64,000 nucleotides of DNA, taken from NCBI RefSeq assembly GCF_024623065.1, contig NZ_JANJZR010000008.1, positions 31,387-95,386 of the forward strand. The letters are read 5' to 3'. The notes under the pieces are model-generated. The model saw only the letters and a program-made list of their open reading frames with translations, had not been told where the DNA came from and did not search any database. Below are positions 44,461-53,319 of this stretch, one piece after another (position 1 is the stretch's first letter; each line of letters begins with the position of its first letter). The DNA is from Bacteroides acidifaciens (GTDB lineage: Bacteria > Bacteroidota > Bacteroidia > Bacteroidales > Bacteroidaceae). The translations under genes and the position numbers were made by a program.

Positions 44461-45753
44461 TTAATCAATGACCATGTAAACAGATAAATCAGAATTTACC
44501 GATACTTGCCCGTTCATCAGAAGTGGTAAGAGTTCGTCTCGCTGCTTAGTAAGTGATAAAATCTGTTGTTTGTTCTCAATTATCAGTGCCAATAGCTCGT
44601 CAAATACTTTTCGAGGATTGAAACTTAATGAAATTGCTGGTTTTATAAGATATAGCCCTTTCAAATCTTTATCTGACAGATGTCCCACAGTAGATCCTTT
44701 TGCATTTTGTTCTTTCGCCTTAATGTAAGGTTGGATATTATAATAGATTTGAATTGAAGATATTGAGGAGTCTCTATAAGGACGCATCCTTACACATCGC
44801 TGATTAAGATAGGCAATATTGTTATGCCAGAAGTTCATGTGAAAATTTCCGTCCATACCAACAAGTACATCCCCCTCATTCAAACAGTATTTTTCATCTG
44901 TGTTTTCAAAAGAATATGCTGATGTCGTTCCTTCAAGAATGTCCCTAATACGAACAATAGGTATATTTGTTATCTCATCTGTAAATTGTTCAGTAGCAAA
45001 AGGAAAACCATACTGCACACTAATAGCATCAAAAAGAGGTAGTATATTCCATCCTTGAGGAATTTCCCTCTTCAACTTCTCATTCCATACCATAGCACCC
45101 CCACTGGATTTATACGGCTTACCCTCCCTATTAGGGAAATCAAACTGCACGAACCAATAGTCATAGAGTTGCTTTGCCATCGCCTCTAAATTCTGATTTA
45201 TCGCTTGATTAAGTTCAATTTTGCGGTCTATTGAAGCAAGAATAGATACTAATTTATTCTGTTCATTCTTAGTAGGAGGCATTATTAACTTCAACTTTTT
45301 TAGTTCTGCTTGCGAAAGATTATCTCTTGCAGAGCCACTGCTAAGACCGACAAGATGATCATAAAGCGTATCAATACTATATTTAAGGAATGTAGAACTA
45401 TAGTCTTTGTTTGGAAGAATCGCACAAATAGCTTGATTTGTACACGCTTCCATTTTAAGCAAAGATGCCTTACCTGCTGTAGCACCATACATTGCTACAA
45501 GCACCGTATCAATAGGGTATATCTCAGTACTTGAATTTTCAAATCCAGCCTGTGATATAAAATTTGTTGTGTCATAAATATACGGACTTGCTAATTCGCC
45601 GCTATTAATCCAAGGAATAGTACCGTTTTCATAATAGCTTGCTTCCGTGGACAATGGTGTAGCACCAGAGGATGTGTTAAAAACTTCTGCAAGTGTTATC
45701 TCTTTCCAACCTTGTGGTGTAATCCTTTTCTTTTTATATTTTTTCAATTCCAT
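44461..45753 (-). CDS. hsdS: Type I restriction-modification specificity subunit
   Basis: Sets the DNA recognition sequence of the HsdRMS complex. Two target-recognition domains are visible, each beginning with the typical P(E/Q)GW start: TPQGWKEITLAEVF near residue 12 and IPQGWNILPLFDAI near residue 230. Each ends in a coiled-coil spacer (EQNKLVSILASIDRKIELNQ and the C-terminal LLALIIENKQQILSLTKQRDELLPLLMNGQ). At 430 residues it is full-length. The start codon follows the stop of the small membrane protein gene with no gap. No recombinase or spare hsdS fragment for shuffling is adjacent. Confidence 0.94.
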   Translation of the reverse strand: MELKKYKKKRITPQGWKEITLAEVFNTSSGATPLSTEASYYENGTIPWINSGELASPYIYDTTNFISQAGFENSSTEIYPIDTVLVAMYGATAGKASLLKMEACTNQAICAILPNKDYSSTFLKYSIDTLYDHLVGLSSGSARDNLSQAELKKLKLIMPPTKNEQNKLVSILASIDRKIELNQAINQNLEAMAKQLYDYWFVQFDFPNREGKPYKSSGGAMVWNEKLKREIPQGWNILPLFDAISVQYGFPFATEQFTDEITNIPIVRIRDILEGTTSAYSFENTDEKYCLNEGDVLVGMDGNFHMNFWHNNIAYLNQRCVRMRPYRDSSISSIQIYYNIQPYIKAKEQNAKGSTVGHLSDKDLKGLYLIKPAISLSFNPRKVFDELLALIIENKQQILSLTKQRDELLPLLMNGQVSVNSDLSVYMVID

Positions 45754-46164
45754 TTACTGCATTGCTTTATGAATATAATCTTGAATCAAAGATAGATTGA
45801 CCTCTATCTCTTTGCGCTTCATCAATAGCTGATTAAGATGTGCTTTTTGCTGCGCTTTTTCTTGTCCGGCTATGATATGGTCAATTCTTGCTCCGCCAAC
45901 AAAAGGATATACGGTATCGACTTCCATTTGCGCCTCTTCAATTTTGTTGTCTAATTCTACAAGTTGCTGTTGGTATTTTCGCTGTACTTCTACGATGTCC
46001 AAATTATTTGCCGCCACAAACACATCAAGCAGATGGCGAATAGCATTAATCTGTTCCTGCGCATCTTTCGATGAGTTATTAGCAACTCTTAATGCAACAA
46101 TTACAGCAATCACACTAATTATAGGACTTAACAGTGTAGCCCATTGGATTAACTCATCAGTCAT
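45754..46164 (-). CDS. Small membrane-anchored coiled-coil protein in the RM operon
   Basis: A 136-residue protein of unknown family. An N-terminal helix (WATLLSPIISVIAVIVALRV) is followed by a charged, helix-rich region of about 100 residues with coiled-coil character (VEVQRKYQQQLVELDNKIEEA and KAQQKAHLNQLLMKRKEIEV). It has no cysteines and no catalytic motif. It is embedded between the rhuM-like gene and hsdS; its TAA is immediately followed by the hsdS ATG, so the two are translationally coupled. It could be an accessory or anchoring factor of the restriction complex or an independent defence protein. Confidence 0.75.
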   Translation of the reverse strand: MTDELIQWATLLSPIISVIAVIVALRVANNSSKDAQEQINAIRHLLDVFVAANNLDIVEVQRKYQQQLVELDNKIEEAQMEVDTVYPFVGGARIDHIIAGQEKAQQKAHLNQLLMKRKEIEVNLSLIQDYIHKAMQ

Positions 46165-46170
46165 TGCTCT

Positions 46171-47172
46171 TCATTTATCCAACACCCCCCTAACTTCTTT
46201 GTCAAAGTCAGAATCTATCCGTTGGGTTTTATTAAAAATATCGTATTCGCTTTCAGCCTTTGTCTTGGCTTGTGCCGCAGATATTCGTCCTTTATCCGGC
46301 AATATCTGATATTTGCGGAAGGTCAAGAACTCGTTGACACTGGCAGCAAACTGCTCCATATTGAACGTGTTTTCACGCTCTATAAGGTCTTCTATATAGT
46401 CGAAATATCCTGTTACTGCACGTTCCAACCGACGGATTTCATTTTCCTGCAAATAGTTCTTGGCTATTGACACATCCGATTTCAAGATACGCCCATCGGG
46501 AGCATTCTTCCATGTGGTCAGCCCCATGTGTTCTTGGGTATGATCAGCCTTAGTGTAGATGATTTCTGCTGCCGTTTGCCCTGTAATGGCATAATGAAAG
46601 CGATTCTGTATCATGGCATAGAAATCGTGTGTGGTAGGCGAGTTCTTGTCATAGTCAATACTGCACTCTGCATAGATGTCGGTAATCTGTTGCCAAATAC
46701 GCCGTTCACTAGCACGGATGGAGCGTACCCTTTCCAACAATTCACGGAAATAGTCTTTTCCGAATACTGCCGTTCCCTGTTTTAAGCGTTCATCGTCAAG
46801 CACAAAGCCTTTCTTGATATACTCATTAAGAATCTTGGTAGCCCACTGACGGAACTTGGTAGCTTTTGGAGAAGAAACACGGTAGCCTACTGCAATAATC
46901 ATATCAAGATTATAGAAATCAACCAGCTCTTCAACCTCGCCTCTTATGCCTCGATTTACGACGGTTGCAATTTTTGCAACTGTCGTGTCTTGCCGTAATT
47001 CTTCCTCTTTAAATATATTGGCTATGTGGCGGCTAATACCCGATTTATCAATACCGAAAAGCTCTGCCATAGCCTTTTGCGTACACCAAATGGTTTCGTC
47101 TTTTATAACCACCTGTACTCTTCCCTCTTTATCGGGAAGATTGTATAACAAAAACTGTATTTCGTTACTCAT
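46171..47172 (-). CDS. rhuM: RhuM-family protein
   Basis: A 333-residue protein of the RhuM family (named from Salmonella SPI-3), often found inside type I restriction loci. The N-terminal part has a winged-helix-like DNA-binding segment (WCTQKAMAELFGIDKSGISRHIANIF). It is followed by the family hallmark (VDFYNLDMIIAVGYRVSSPKATKFRQWAT), similar to KilA/Bro-type phage proteins. A Fic/DOC-like middle (NRFHYAITGQTAAEII) comes next. The start is placed at 47172 (MSNEIQFLLYN), overlapping the hsdM stop by 8 bp. Biochemical role is unknown. Confidence 0.88.
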   Translation of the reverse strand: MSNEIQFLLYNLPDKEGRVQVVIKDETIWCTQKAMAELFGIDKSGISRHIANIFKEEELRQDTTVAKIATVVNRGIRGEVEELVDFYNLDMIIAVGYRVSSPKATKFRQWATKILNEYIKKGFVLDDERLKQGTAVFGKDYFRELLERVRSIRASERRIWQQITDIYAECSIDYDKNSPTTHDFYAMIQNRFHYAITGQTAAEIIYTKADHTQEHMGLTTWKNAPDGRILKSDVSIAKNYLQENEIRRLERAVTGYFDYIEDLIERENTFNMEQFAASVNEFLTFRKYQILPDKGRISAAQAKTKAESEYDIFNKTQRIDSDFDKEVRGVLDK

Positions 47173-48826
47173 TGTTTCCTGCATTTGCGTTGAACTGCAA
47201 AGCATCCAACTGCTTCATAATTTCCTCTTCCAACCGATGGCTTTCTTTAAATTGCTCGGAGAGTGTTTGTTTATAATTTGCCATACGGTTGTTAAACTCT
47301 TCCTCCGTTATATCTACATAATCTATCTTGATGTCGAAATATTGTCCGGCAGAAAGAGAATATCCTTTTTCCTTTATCTCATCGTAGGAAACAGCTACGG
47401 AAAAATCCTCCACTGCCTCCTTGCGCTGGAATGTGCCGACAATCTTTTCTATCTCGTCATCGTTCAGACGCACCTTTTTCAATCCGTTAGCATCTTTATA
47501 TTCCTCGCCCAATTTGCTGGCATCAATCAAGATTACTTTGTCAGTGGTTGCAGACTTATCAAAGAACAGCACACTGACATTCGTACCTGTATTGGCAAAC
47601 ACGTTGCTTGGCATGGAAACACAACCGAACACCACTTTGTCATCTACAATTTTATGAAGAATTTTGTTCTCAATACCACTTTTAGCCGTGATAAAACCTG
47701 TCGGAATGACAATTGCACCCTTGCCTGTCTTTTTCAGCGAATTGATAACGTGCTGAATAAAACAGGTATATATAGCCATAGATTCTTTCTTTTTGGCGGG
47801 TACATTGGGGACTCCAGCCCAAAAACGGGCTGGCATGGCGGCTATCTTCTCGCGAGTGTCCGAGAAGTCCATCTTGAAAGGAGGATTGCTCACCACGAAA
47901 TCAAACTGGCGCAACTGCTGTCCGTCATCGCTCTTGTGATAAGGGCTTACAAGCGTGTCGCCTTGAATGGCATTATCAAGCGAAGACACAAGTCCGTTAA
48001 GCAACAGATTAAGTTTCAACATTTTGTTGCTTCGCTGGGAAATATCTTGCGAAAAGATGGTACAGCGTTCTTCGCCTATTTGATGACTAAGTGCCATCAG
48101 AAGCGTACCTGTTCCTGCCGAGGGGTCATAACATTCCATGCTATGCAAATCAGCATTATCCCCCACTAACAGACGAGCCATAATCGTTGCTATGGCATGA
48201 GGCGTGTAATACTCCGCATATTTTCCACCTCCAGCGGTATTATAGTCCTTAATCAAATACTCAAAGATGCTGGAGAAGAAATCGTAATTCTGTGCAAACG
48301 CTTCTTCAAAGGAGAAATTCACGAGTTTATCCACCAGAGCACGGGCGAATGGCGCACGTTGTGCCGAATCGGTCACAAACGGCGTCAATGCCTCGAACAA
48401 TGGAATCTTCGTGTTGGCTGTGGTCTGTGTGGAAAATATATCCGCATTTTGTTCCGCTATATCTGTCATAGTGGAATCGAAGATAGTATCAAAATCCCCT
48501 TTTCCCTGTTGATTCCAAAGATTGGCTATCAGATGATAAGGTTCAAGCATCGGAACATCTGGAGAGATGGCACTCTGAATAAGCATACGTTCATCATCAG
48601 AAAGATTCTCGTATGCCGTTTCCCATTTTACATTCCCGGTCAGTTTCTTTGCTATTTCACTTTTCGCATTTTTCAGTTCATAACCAAACTTGTCATTCAA
48701 GAACTTGTAGAGAAATACTTGGGTGATAATTTTATATTCGTTACCATCGTTACCCATACCGTATGACTGGCAGGTGGCTTTAAGACCGTCGATGAGCTTT
48801 AATGTTTTTTCTTTAATATCTGACAT
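47165..48826 (-). CDS. hsdM: Type I restriction-modification methyltransferase subunit
   Basis: N6-adenine DNA methyltransferase of the HsdM type. The N-terminal HsdM_N helix bundle (residues about 1-140) precedes the SAM motif DPSAGTGTLLMAL near residue 236 and the catalytic NPPF in FVVSNPPFKMDF near residue 311. It has 553 residues. The start is 5 bp after the hsdR stop, and its end overlaps the rhuM-like start. Confidence 0.96.
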   Translation of the reverse strand: MSDIKEKTLKLIDGLKATCQSYGMGNDGNEYKIITQVFLYKFLNDKFGYELKNAKSEIAKKLTGNVKWETAYENLSDDERMLIQSAISPDVPMLEPYHLIANLWNQQGKGDFDTIFDSTMTDIAEQNADIFSTQTTANTKIPLFEALTPFVTDSAQRAPFARALVDKLVNFSFEEAFAQNYDFFSSIFEYLIKDYNTAGGGKYAEYYTPHAIATIMARLLVGDNADLHSMECYDPSAGTGTLLMALSHQIGEERCTIFSQDISQRSNKMLKLNLLLNGLVSSLDNAIQGDTLVSPYHKSDDGQQLRQFDFVVSNPPFKMDFSDTREKIAAMPARFWAGVPNVPAKKKESMAIYTCFIQHVINSLKKTGKGAIVIPTGFITAKSGIENKILHKIVDDKVVFGCVSMPSNVFANTGTNVSVLFFDKSATTDKVILIDASKLGEEYKDANGLKKVRLNDDEIEKIVGTFQRKEAVEDFSVAVSYDEIKEKGYSLSAGQYFDIKIDYVDITEEEFNNRMANYKQTLSEQFKESHRLEEEIMKQLDALQFNANAGNNE

Positions 48827-48831
48827 AATCT

Positions 48832-51800
48832 TTATGCAATGCCGTAAGTGGCGTTATATTGGTTGATATACTGTTGTGAAATACGTGTTTGGATAAACTT
48901 GTAATCGTCCATTTCCGGCTTAATCTGTGGGAAATGATACAAGCATCCATTGATAAGAGCCATCACCGTACGATTAAAATAGGCATCTTTTTTTAGAATA
49001 TCGTTACGATCATAGACTTTGGCATCCACATCTTCTTTTATGATATTAAGAATGGCTGCAATCTCTTCGTCAAGGAAAGAAAACATCGGCTTTTGTCCTT
49101 TCCCCTCCCTCTGTTTATTTACTTCTCGTATGCGTTTGTGTACACGGGCAAATTTTTCATCGCCCTTATACTTTTTCATTAATGCATTATTCCGTTTTTG
49201 TAGGTCTTGCAGACGAACTATAATTTCATCCAATGCTTGCGTTTCCTCATTAAACTTAGCAATAGAATCAATCACAAATCCGTGTTCTTTAAACCGCTCC
49301 ATAAAGGCATCACGCAACGAAATGAACTCAGGATCGTCTTGGTCAAAGTTCTGCGTAAAAGAAGTAATAGTCCGTTGCCATTTTTCTTTAATTGCCTCTT
49401 TTCCGCCTACTATGCGTAATTCTTCCTGTCCTATCTTGGAAAAAGTGAACTCAATATCCATCATCGCCTCATTGATAAGCATTTTAGTCTCATCACCTAC
49501 GCTAAAAGCCTCCTTTTGGTTAATAATACCAATACGCCTTTGCACCTCGGACAGCAGTTGTGGCAGTTTGGTAATTTCAAGTTTAGCAAATTGCTTTTTC
49601 ATATCCTCATCGCCAAAAGTACGCACGATATTAGCCATGTTCTTAGCTGCCTCTAACGCATGTTTTAAGTCAAGCAGTACAGCCTTATCTTCTTCCGTTG
49701 AAATTTCAGAGGAGAACTCTTCTGCATTGTCATAAGAATAATCAAAAAGAGTCTGACGCACCTGTTTCATTTGCTTCAAAATCTCTTCTTTATCCTCTAT
49801 GACTTGAGTAAATGTATCGGTAACAGCTTCTTCACCGGTCTCATCCACATCGTTAAACCGATTCAACTCTTGCAAATACGCTTCATTCGTTTCTTGAAAA
49901 TTACGTTTAATATCGGCAAAATCAATGACAAAACCGTAACGCATCCCCGGATAAGGACGGTTTACACGAGTAATAGCTTGAAGCAAATTATGGTCTTTCA
50001 ATTTACGACCAAAGTATAAACGCTTCAAACGAGGTGCATCAAAACCAGTCAGAAGCATATTGAAGACAATGAGAATATCCACCGTCATATTCTTCTTAAA
50101 GTCCTTGACTATTTGCTTCCTCGTTTCTTTGTCATCCGTATCATGAAGAATGATTCCGGCTTTCAGCGGTCTATACTTTGATTTGTAATCCACCTCAGGT
50201 TCACCCACGATAAACGAACCATCAGGAAGTTTAATCTTGATGGGCTTCGGTTGACATTTTTGCCATTCCTCTTGAAATACCTCGTAAAGCTGTCGTGCCT
50301 GTTCGCTGGTCTCGCAAATAACCATACCGCCTAAAGTATCATCTCCTTGTATCTTTCGGAATTCTTTTAAGTCCGTCATGATATAACGAGCCAACTCGTT
50401 TACATAACTCGGATGCTCTATGATTTCCGATTTGCGAATGTCTTTCTTCTGCACTAATGTCTCTAATTTGTCGTACACATCCGAAAGACGTTCCTTATAG
50501 GATGTTTCAATATCTTCACGAATGATTTTCAGCGTATAACCGTCCGCAATGGACTTATCGTAATAATAAGTGTGTAGATAACTTCCGAACACTTTACAAC
50601 TGGCACGTTCTTCCTTCAATAGCGGAGTACCTGTAAGTGCAATTTTTATTGCATCAGTGTCCGCATCAAACAGATTGGCAAGGAAACAGCCACCGGGTTT
50701 ATACCCACGATGTGCCTCGTCAAGAATAAAGATACGCTGAAGGTTGGTTGCATAGTCGTTGATGCGCACTTTTTCTTTGTCCTCCGCAAAGCGTTGTATA
50801 TTCACTACCGTAATTTCAGCCTGACCGCTTATACCCTGCTGTGCTTGATTAGTACGGAATTGCGCCATTAATTCTGCTCTTGAATTGGCTGTTGATACCA
50901 CCAATCCACGAGCTTCAAACTCCTGTGTGGCTTGCTCCAACAAATCAAGGCGGTCAACTATGAAATAGAATTTAACCACCTTCTTCTGTTTGGAATAGAA
51001 ATCGTTGAGAATATAGGTCAGATAATAGGATAGGGCTGTTTTACCACTACCTTGCGTATGCCATACAACACCTGACTTTAGTCCTTCAGCCAGTTTCTTA
51101 CGAATGGCCAATGATGCAAACAATTGTTGGTAACGCATGATATGTTTTTGGTCGGTGGATTCAATCTTTCCATCTACCTCTCGTTCCATTCTAACGTATG
51201 CTATACCATATTTAATAATATACAGCAAACGTTCCGGTGAACACATGGAAGTCAGTATCCTATTAGTAGGCGTATTGAAATCAAGATTGGTTTGGTATTC
51301 CGGGCTTGTATGAATGACTTGGCAATTATAGTCTGATAATATCTGCCTTTCCGTTACCTTGTCAATGTCCTTATACGGATAATCACGATGGAAAGGTGCT
51401 ATCTTTTGTGCAGACAGATTTTCTTCACGGAAACAGTTAAAGGGAGAATATGAACGTGCTCCAGTACAATAGAAAGCCCCTTGTATGGGTACAATACCAC
51501 CAAGTGCATCATATTCCATATTGTTGCTGAATATCATTAACTGCGTGATATTGATGAAACGACGAAACTTCTTATTTGGGAAACGTTCTTTGTTCATTCG
51601 TGCGCTCTCCGCCAACATTCCACCATGATTGTTTGGCTTCTTCACTTCTACAAAGCAAAGTGGCAAACCATTCACAAACAAAGTAATGTCAGGTCGAAAC
51701 TCATCTTGTCCGTTCTTACAAGTAAACTCGGCTGTAAAATGGAATGTATTGTTTCCGACATTATCGAAGTCAATTAATTTCACAGGAGATACGGCTTTCA

Positions 51801-52062
51801 GACGATTATAAAAGCCACGACCGAGGTCATCATCATTCAGTTCCTTACGAATATCTTTCAAGACTTGAAGATATTCACCCTCATGCTCAGGATTCAGTCT
51901 TTTGAATTGTTGCTCAAAAATTGGCAATAAAATATTCGTATCACCATCATAGACTGTTCCATTCTTGTCTTCGCTCAATTTACCAAAGTATGTATATCCT
52001 ATTCGGGTAAGATGAACCATTGCAGGCATCTGTACCCGTGTCGCTTCCGAGAATTGTTTCAT
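48832..52062 (-). CDS. hsdR: Type I restriction endonuclease/translocase subunit
   Basis: ATP-driven DNA translocase with nuclease. The N-terminal PD-(D/E)XK nuclease motif is FRPDITLFVNGLPLCFVEVK (residues about 122-141). The helicase core has Walker A in VVWHTQGSGKTALSYYL near residue 335 and the DEAH box in IFILDEAHRGYKPGG. RecA domain 2 motifs include ILIVFNMLLTGFDAPRL. Its 1076 residues are full-length. The start is 1 bp after the xre stop (TGATATG), so expression is tied to the regulator. Confidence 0.96.
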   Translation of the reverse strand: MKQFSEATRVQMPAMVHLTRIGYTYFGKLSEDKNGTVYDGDTNILLPIFEQQFKRLNPEHEGEYLQVLKDIRKELNDDDLGRGFYNRLKAVSPVKLIDFDNVGNNTFHFTAEFTCKNGQDEFRPDITLFVNGLPLCFVEVKKPNNHGGMLAESARMNKERFPNKKFRRFINITQLMIFSNNMEYDALGGIVPIQGAFYCTGARSYSPFNCFREENLSAQKIAPFHRDYPYKDIDKVTERQILSDYNCQVIHTSPEYQTNLDFNTPTNRILTSMCSPERLLYIIKYGIAYVRMEREVDGKIESTDQKHIMRYQQLFASLAIRKKLAEGLKSGVVWHTQGSGKTALSYYLTYILNDFYSKQKKVVKFYFIVDRLDLLEQATQEFEARGLVVSTANSRAELMAQFRTNQAQQGISGQAEITVVNIQRFAEDKEKVRINDYATNLQRIFILDEAHRGYKPGGCFLANLFDADTDAIKIALTGTPLLKEERASCKVFGSYLHTYYYDKSIADGYTLKIIREDIETSYKERLSDVYDKLETLVQKKDIRKSEIIEHPSYVNELARYIMTDLKEFRKIQGDDTLGGMVICETSEQARQLYEVFQEEWQKCQPKPIKIKLPDGSFIVGEPEVDYKSKYRPLKAGIILHDTDDKETRKQIVKDFKKNMTVDILIVFNMLLTGFDAPRLKRLYFGRKLKDHNLLQAITRVNRPYPGMRYGFVIDFADIKRNFQETNEAYLQELNRFNDVDETGEEAVTDTFTQVIEDKEEILKQMKQVRQTLFDYSYDNAEEFSSEISTEEDKAVLLDLKHALEAAKNMANIVRTFGDEDMKKQFAKLEITKLPQLLSEVQRRIGIINQKEAFSVGDETKMLINEAMMDIEFTFSKIGQEELRIVGGKEAIKEKWQRTITSFTQNFDQDDPEFISLRDAFMERFKEHGFVIDSIAKFNEETQALDEIIVRLQDLQKRNNALMKKYKGDEKFARVHKRIREVNKQREGKGQKPMFSFLDEEIAAILNIIKEDVDAKVYDRNDILKKDAYFNRTVMALINGCLYHFPQIKPEMDDYKFIQTRISQQYINQYNATYGIA

Positions 52063-52063
52063 A

Positions 52064-52267
52064 TCACCTGTCCTTTTTGTCGGTTATCAAGTCCTTCAAA
52101 TCCACTTGTAGTATCTCCGCTATCTGTTGCAAGGTCTCCAAATTAGGCTGAACCCGATTACAAGCATAGGCATTCACCATACTAAAGCTCTTATCGAGTT
52201 TCTTTGCCAACCATGTTTGAGAAATGCCTTTTTCCAAAAGAACAGCCTTTATTCTATTCAATTTCAT
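52064..52267 (-). CDS. XRE-family regulator of the restriction operon
   Basis: A 67-residue single-domain HTH_3 protein (KLNRIKAVLLEKGISQTWLA then SMVNAYACNRVQPNLETL). The start is set at 52267 (MKLNRIK); the open frame up to 52315 overlaps the promoter. It is the first gene of the operon, like controller (C) proteins of restriction systems, so autoregulation of the island is likely. The link is inferred from position. Confidence 0.85.
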   Translation of the reverse strand: MKLNRIKAVLLEKGISQTWLAKKLDKSFSMVNAYACNRVQPNLETLQQIAEILQVDLKDLITDKKDR

Positions 52268-52289
52268 TCTTTGATATGATTTTATAGTG

Positions 52290-52320
52290 CAAATATAACA
52301 GAAGTGATGGTACAAACAAT
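52290..52320 (-). promoter_or_regulatory. Promoter of the xre-hsdRM-rhuM-hsdS operon
   Basis: On the minus strand: ATTG (52317-52320), a 19-bp spacer, then TATATTTG (52290-52297) and C. It is the only consensus promoter found for the six-gene island. Confidence 0.7.
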
Positions 52321-52401
52321 ATTTTTGCGCACTTTTTCACCCCAACTAGTCATTCATAGAAAATATCAATATCCCACTATAGGAAATAATAGAAACAAAA
52401 C

Positions 52402-52436
52402 AAGCCACCGAAATGAGTCGCTCATTCCGATGGCTT
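52402..52436 (-). terminator. Second of two tandem terminators after eda
   Basis: AAGCCA...ATGAG pairs with CTCAT...TGGCTT, with small internal mismatches. On the minus strand it is followed by GTTTTGTTTC. It lies between eda and the restriction operon promoter and may insulate the island. Confidence 0.65.
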
Positions 52437-52467
52437 ATCCCCTTTAAACACCTTTAAACAAAATGAA

Positions 52468-52514
52468 AATATGCCTCATATACTAACTAAACTAACTAAC
52501 CCTCGAGGCATATT
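52468..52514 (-). terminator. First terminator after eda
   Basis: AATATGCCTC (52468-52477) pairs with GAGGCATATT (52505-52514). On the minus strand it is followed by TTCATTTTGTTT. The loop contains an ACTA-rich repeat. Confidence 0.65.
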
Positions 52515-52572
52515 CAAAGAGGCTATCGCATCAACCCCCTTTCTTATATAGATGGCTCTCGCCCTCTAAATC

Positions 52573-53241
52573 TTATTTACGAGCTTCGGCAATATAACCG
52601 AGAGCTTCTTCACATTTTGCAGTTACATAAGCCCAGTCTTCTGCTGCCACTTTATCTTTCGGGAACAATTTAGAACCCATACCTACGCAGAATACACCAG
52701 CTTTGATCCATCCAGTCAGGTTCTCTTTAGTAGGTTCCACCCCACCTGTTACCATCAACTTAGACCATGGCATCGGAGCCATTAAGCCTTTCACGAAGTT
52801 AGTTCCGTAAACATCACCCGGGAATACTTTGCAAAGATCGCAACCTACTTCCTGTGCAAAACCAACTTCTGATACAGAACCACATCCCGGAGTATAAGCT
52901 ACCGAACGACGATTACATACCTTAGCAATTTCAGGATTAAACAACGGACCTACTACGAAGTTAGCACCCAGCTGCAAATACATAGCAGCAGTAGCCGGGT
53001 CAACGATAGAACCGATACCGATTGCCATTTCAGGACATTCTTTTGCTGCGAACTTAACGATTTCAGCAAATACTTCCTGTGCAAAGTCACCACGGTTGGT
53101 AAATTCGAAAGCACGAACACCACCGTCATAACATGCCTTTACTACTTTCTTTGCAACTTCTACATCTTTATGATAGAATACAGGAACCATTCCTGTAGAG
53201 CCGATCTTATTCAATACAGCTATTTTATCGAATTTTGCCAT
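52573..53241 (-). CDS. eda: 2-keto-3-deoxy-6-phosphogluconate aldolase
   Basis: Cleaves KDPG to pyruvate and glyceraldehyde-3-phosphate, the last step of hexuronate breakdown. The catalytic Glu46 and Arg50 lie in RAFEFTNRG, and the Schiff-base Lys lies in [23 protein letters not shown] forms the phosphate site. Its 222 residues are slightly longer than the E. coli enzyme. It follows kdgK by 78 bp on the same strand and probably shares its transcript. Confidence 0.94.
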   Translation of the reverse strand: MAKFDKIAVLNKIGSTGMVPVFYHKDVEVAKKVVKACYDGGVRAFEFTNRGDFAQEVFAEIVKFAAKECPEMAIGIGSIVDPATAAMYLQLGANFVVGPLFNPEIAKVCNRRSVAYTPGCGSVSEVGFAQEVGCDLCKVFPGDVYGTNFVKGLMAPMPWSKLMVTGGVEPTKENLTGWIKAGVFCVGMGSKLFPKDKVAAEDWAYVTAKCEEALGYIAEARK

Positions 53242-53319
53242 CTTATTATTTATTATTTTAAACGAATTGGTAAATGAGTTGTTTTTCAGAATCTCAACTC
53301 TCTATTTTCAACTCTCAGC

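Noticed and set aside
44461..45753. Phase-variable hsdS by DNA inversion
   Set aside because: No second hsdS copy, inverted repeat pair or recombinase gene is seen next to it.
46946..48169. 407-codon plus-strand frame across rhuM and hsdM
   Set aside because: It spans two well-supported genes on the other strand and shows no family features.
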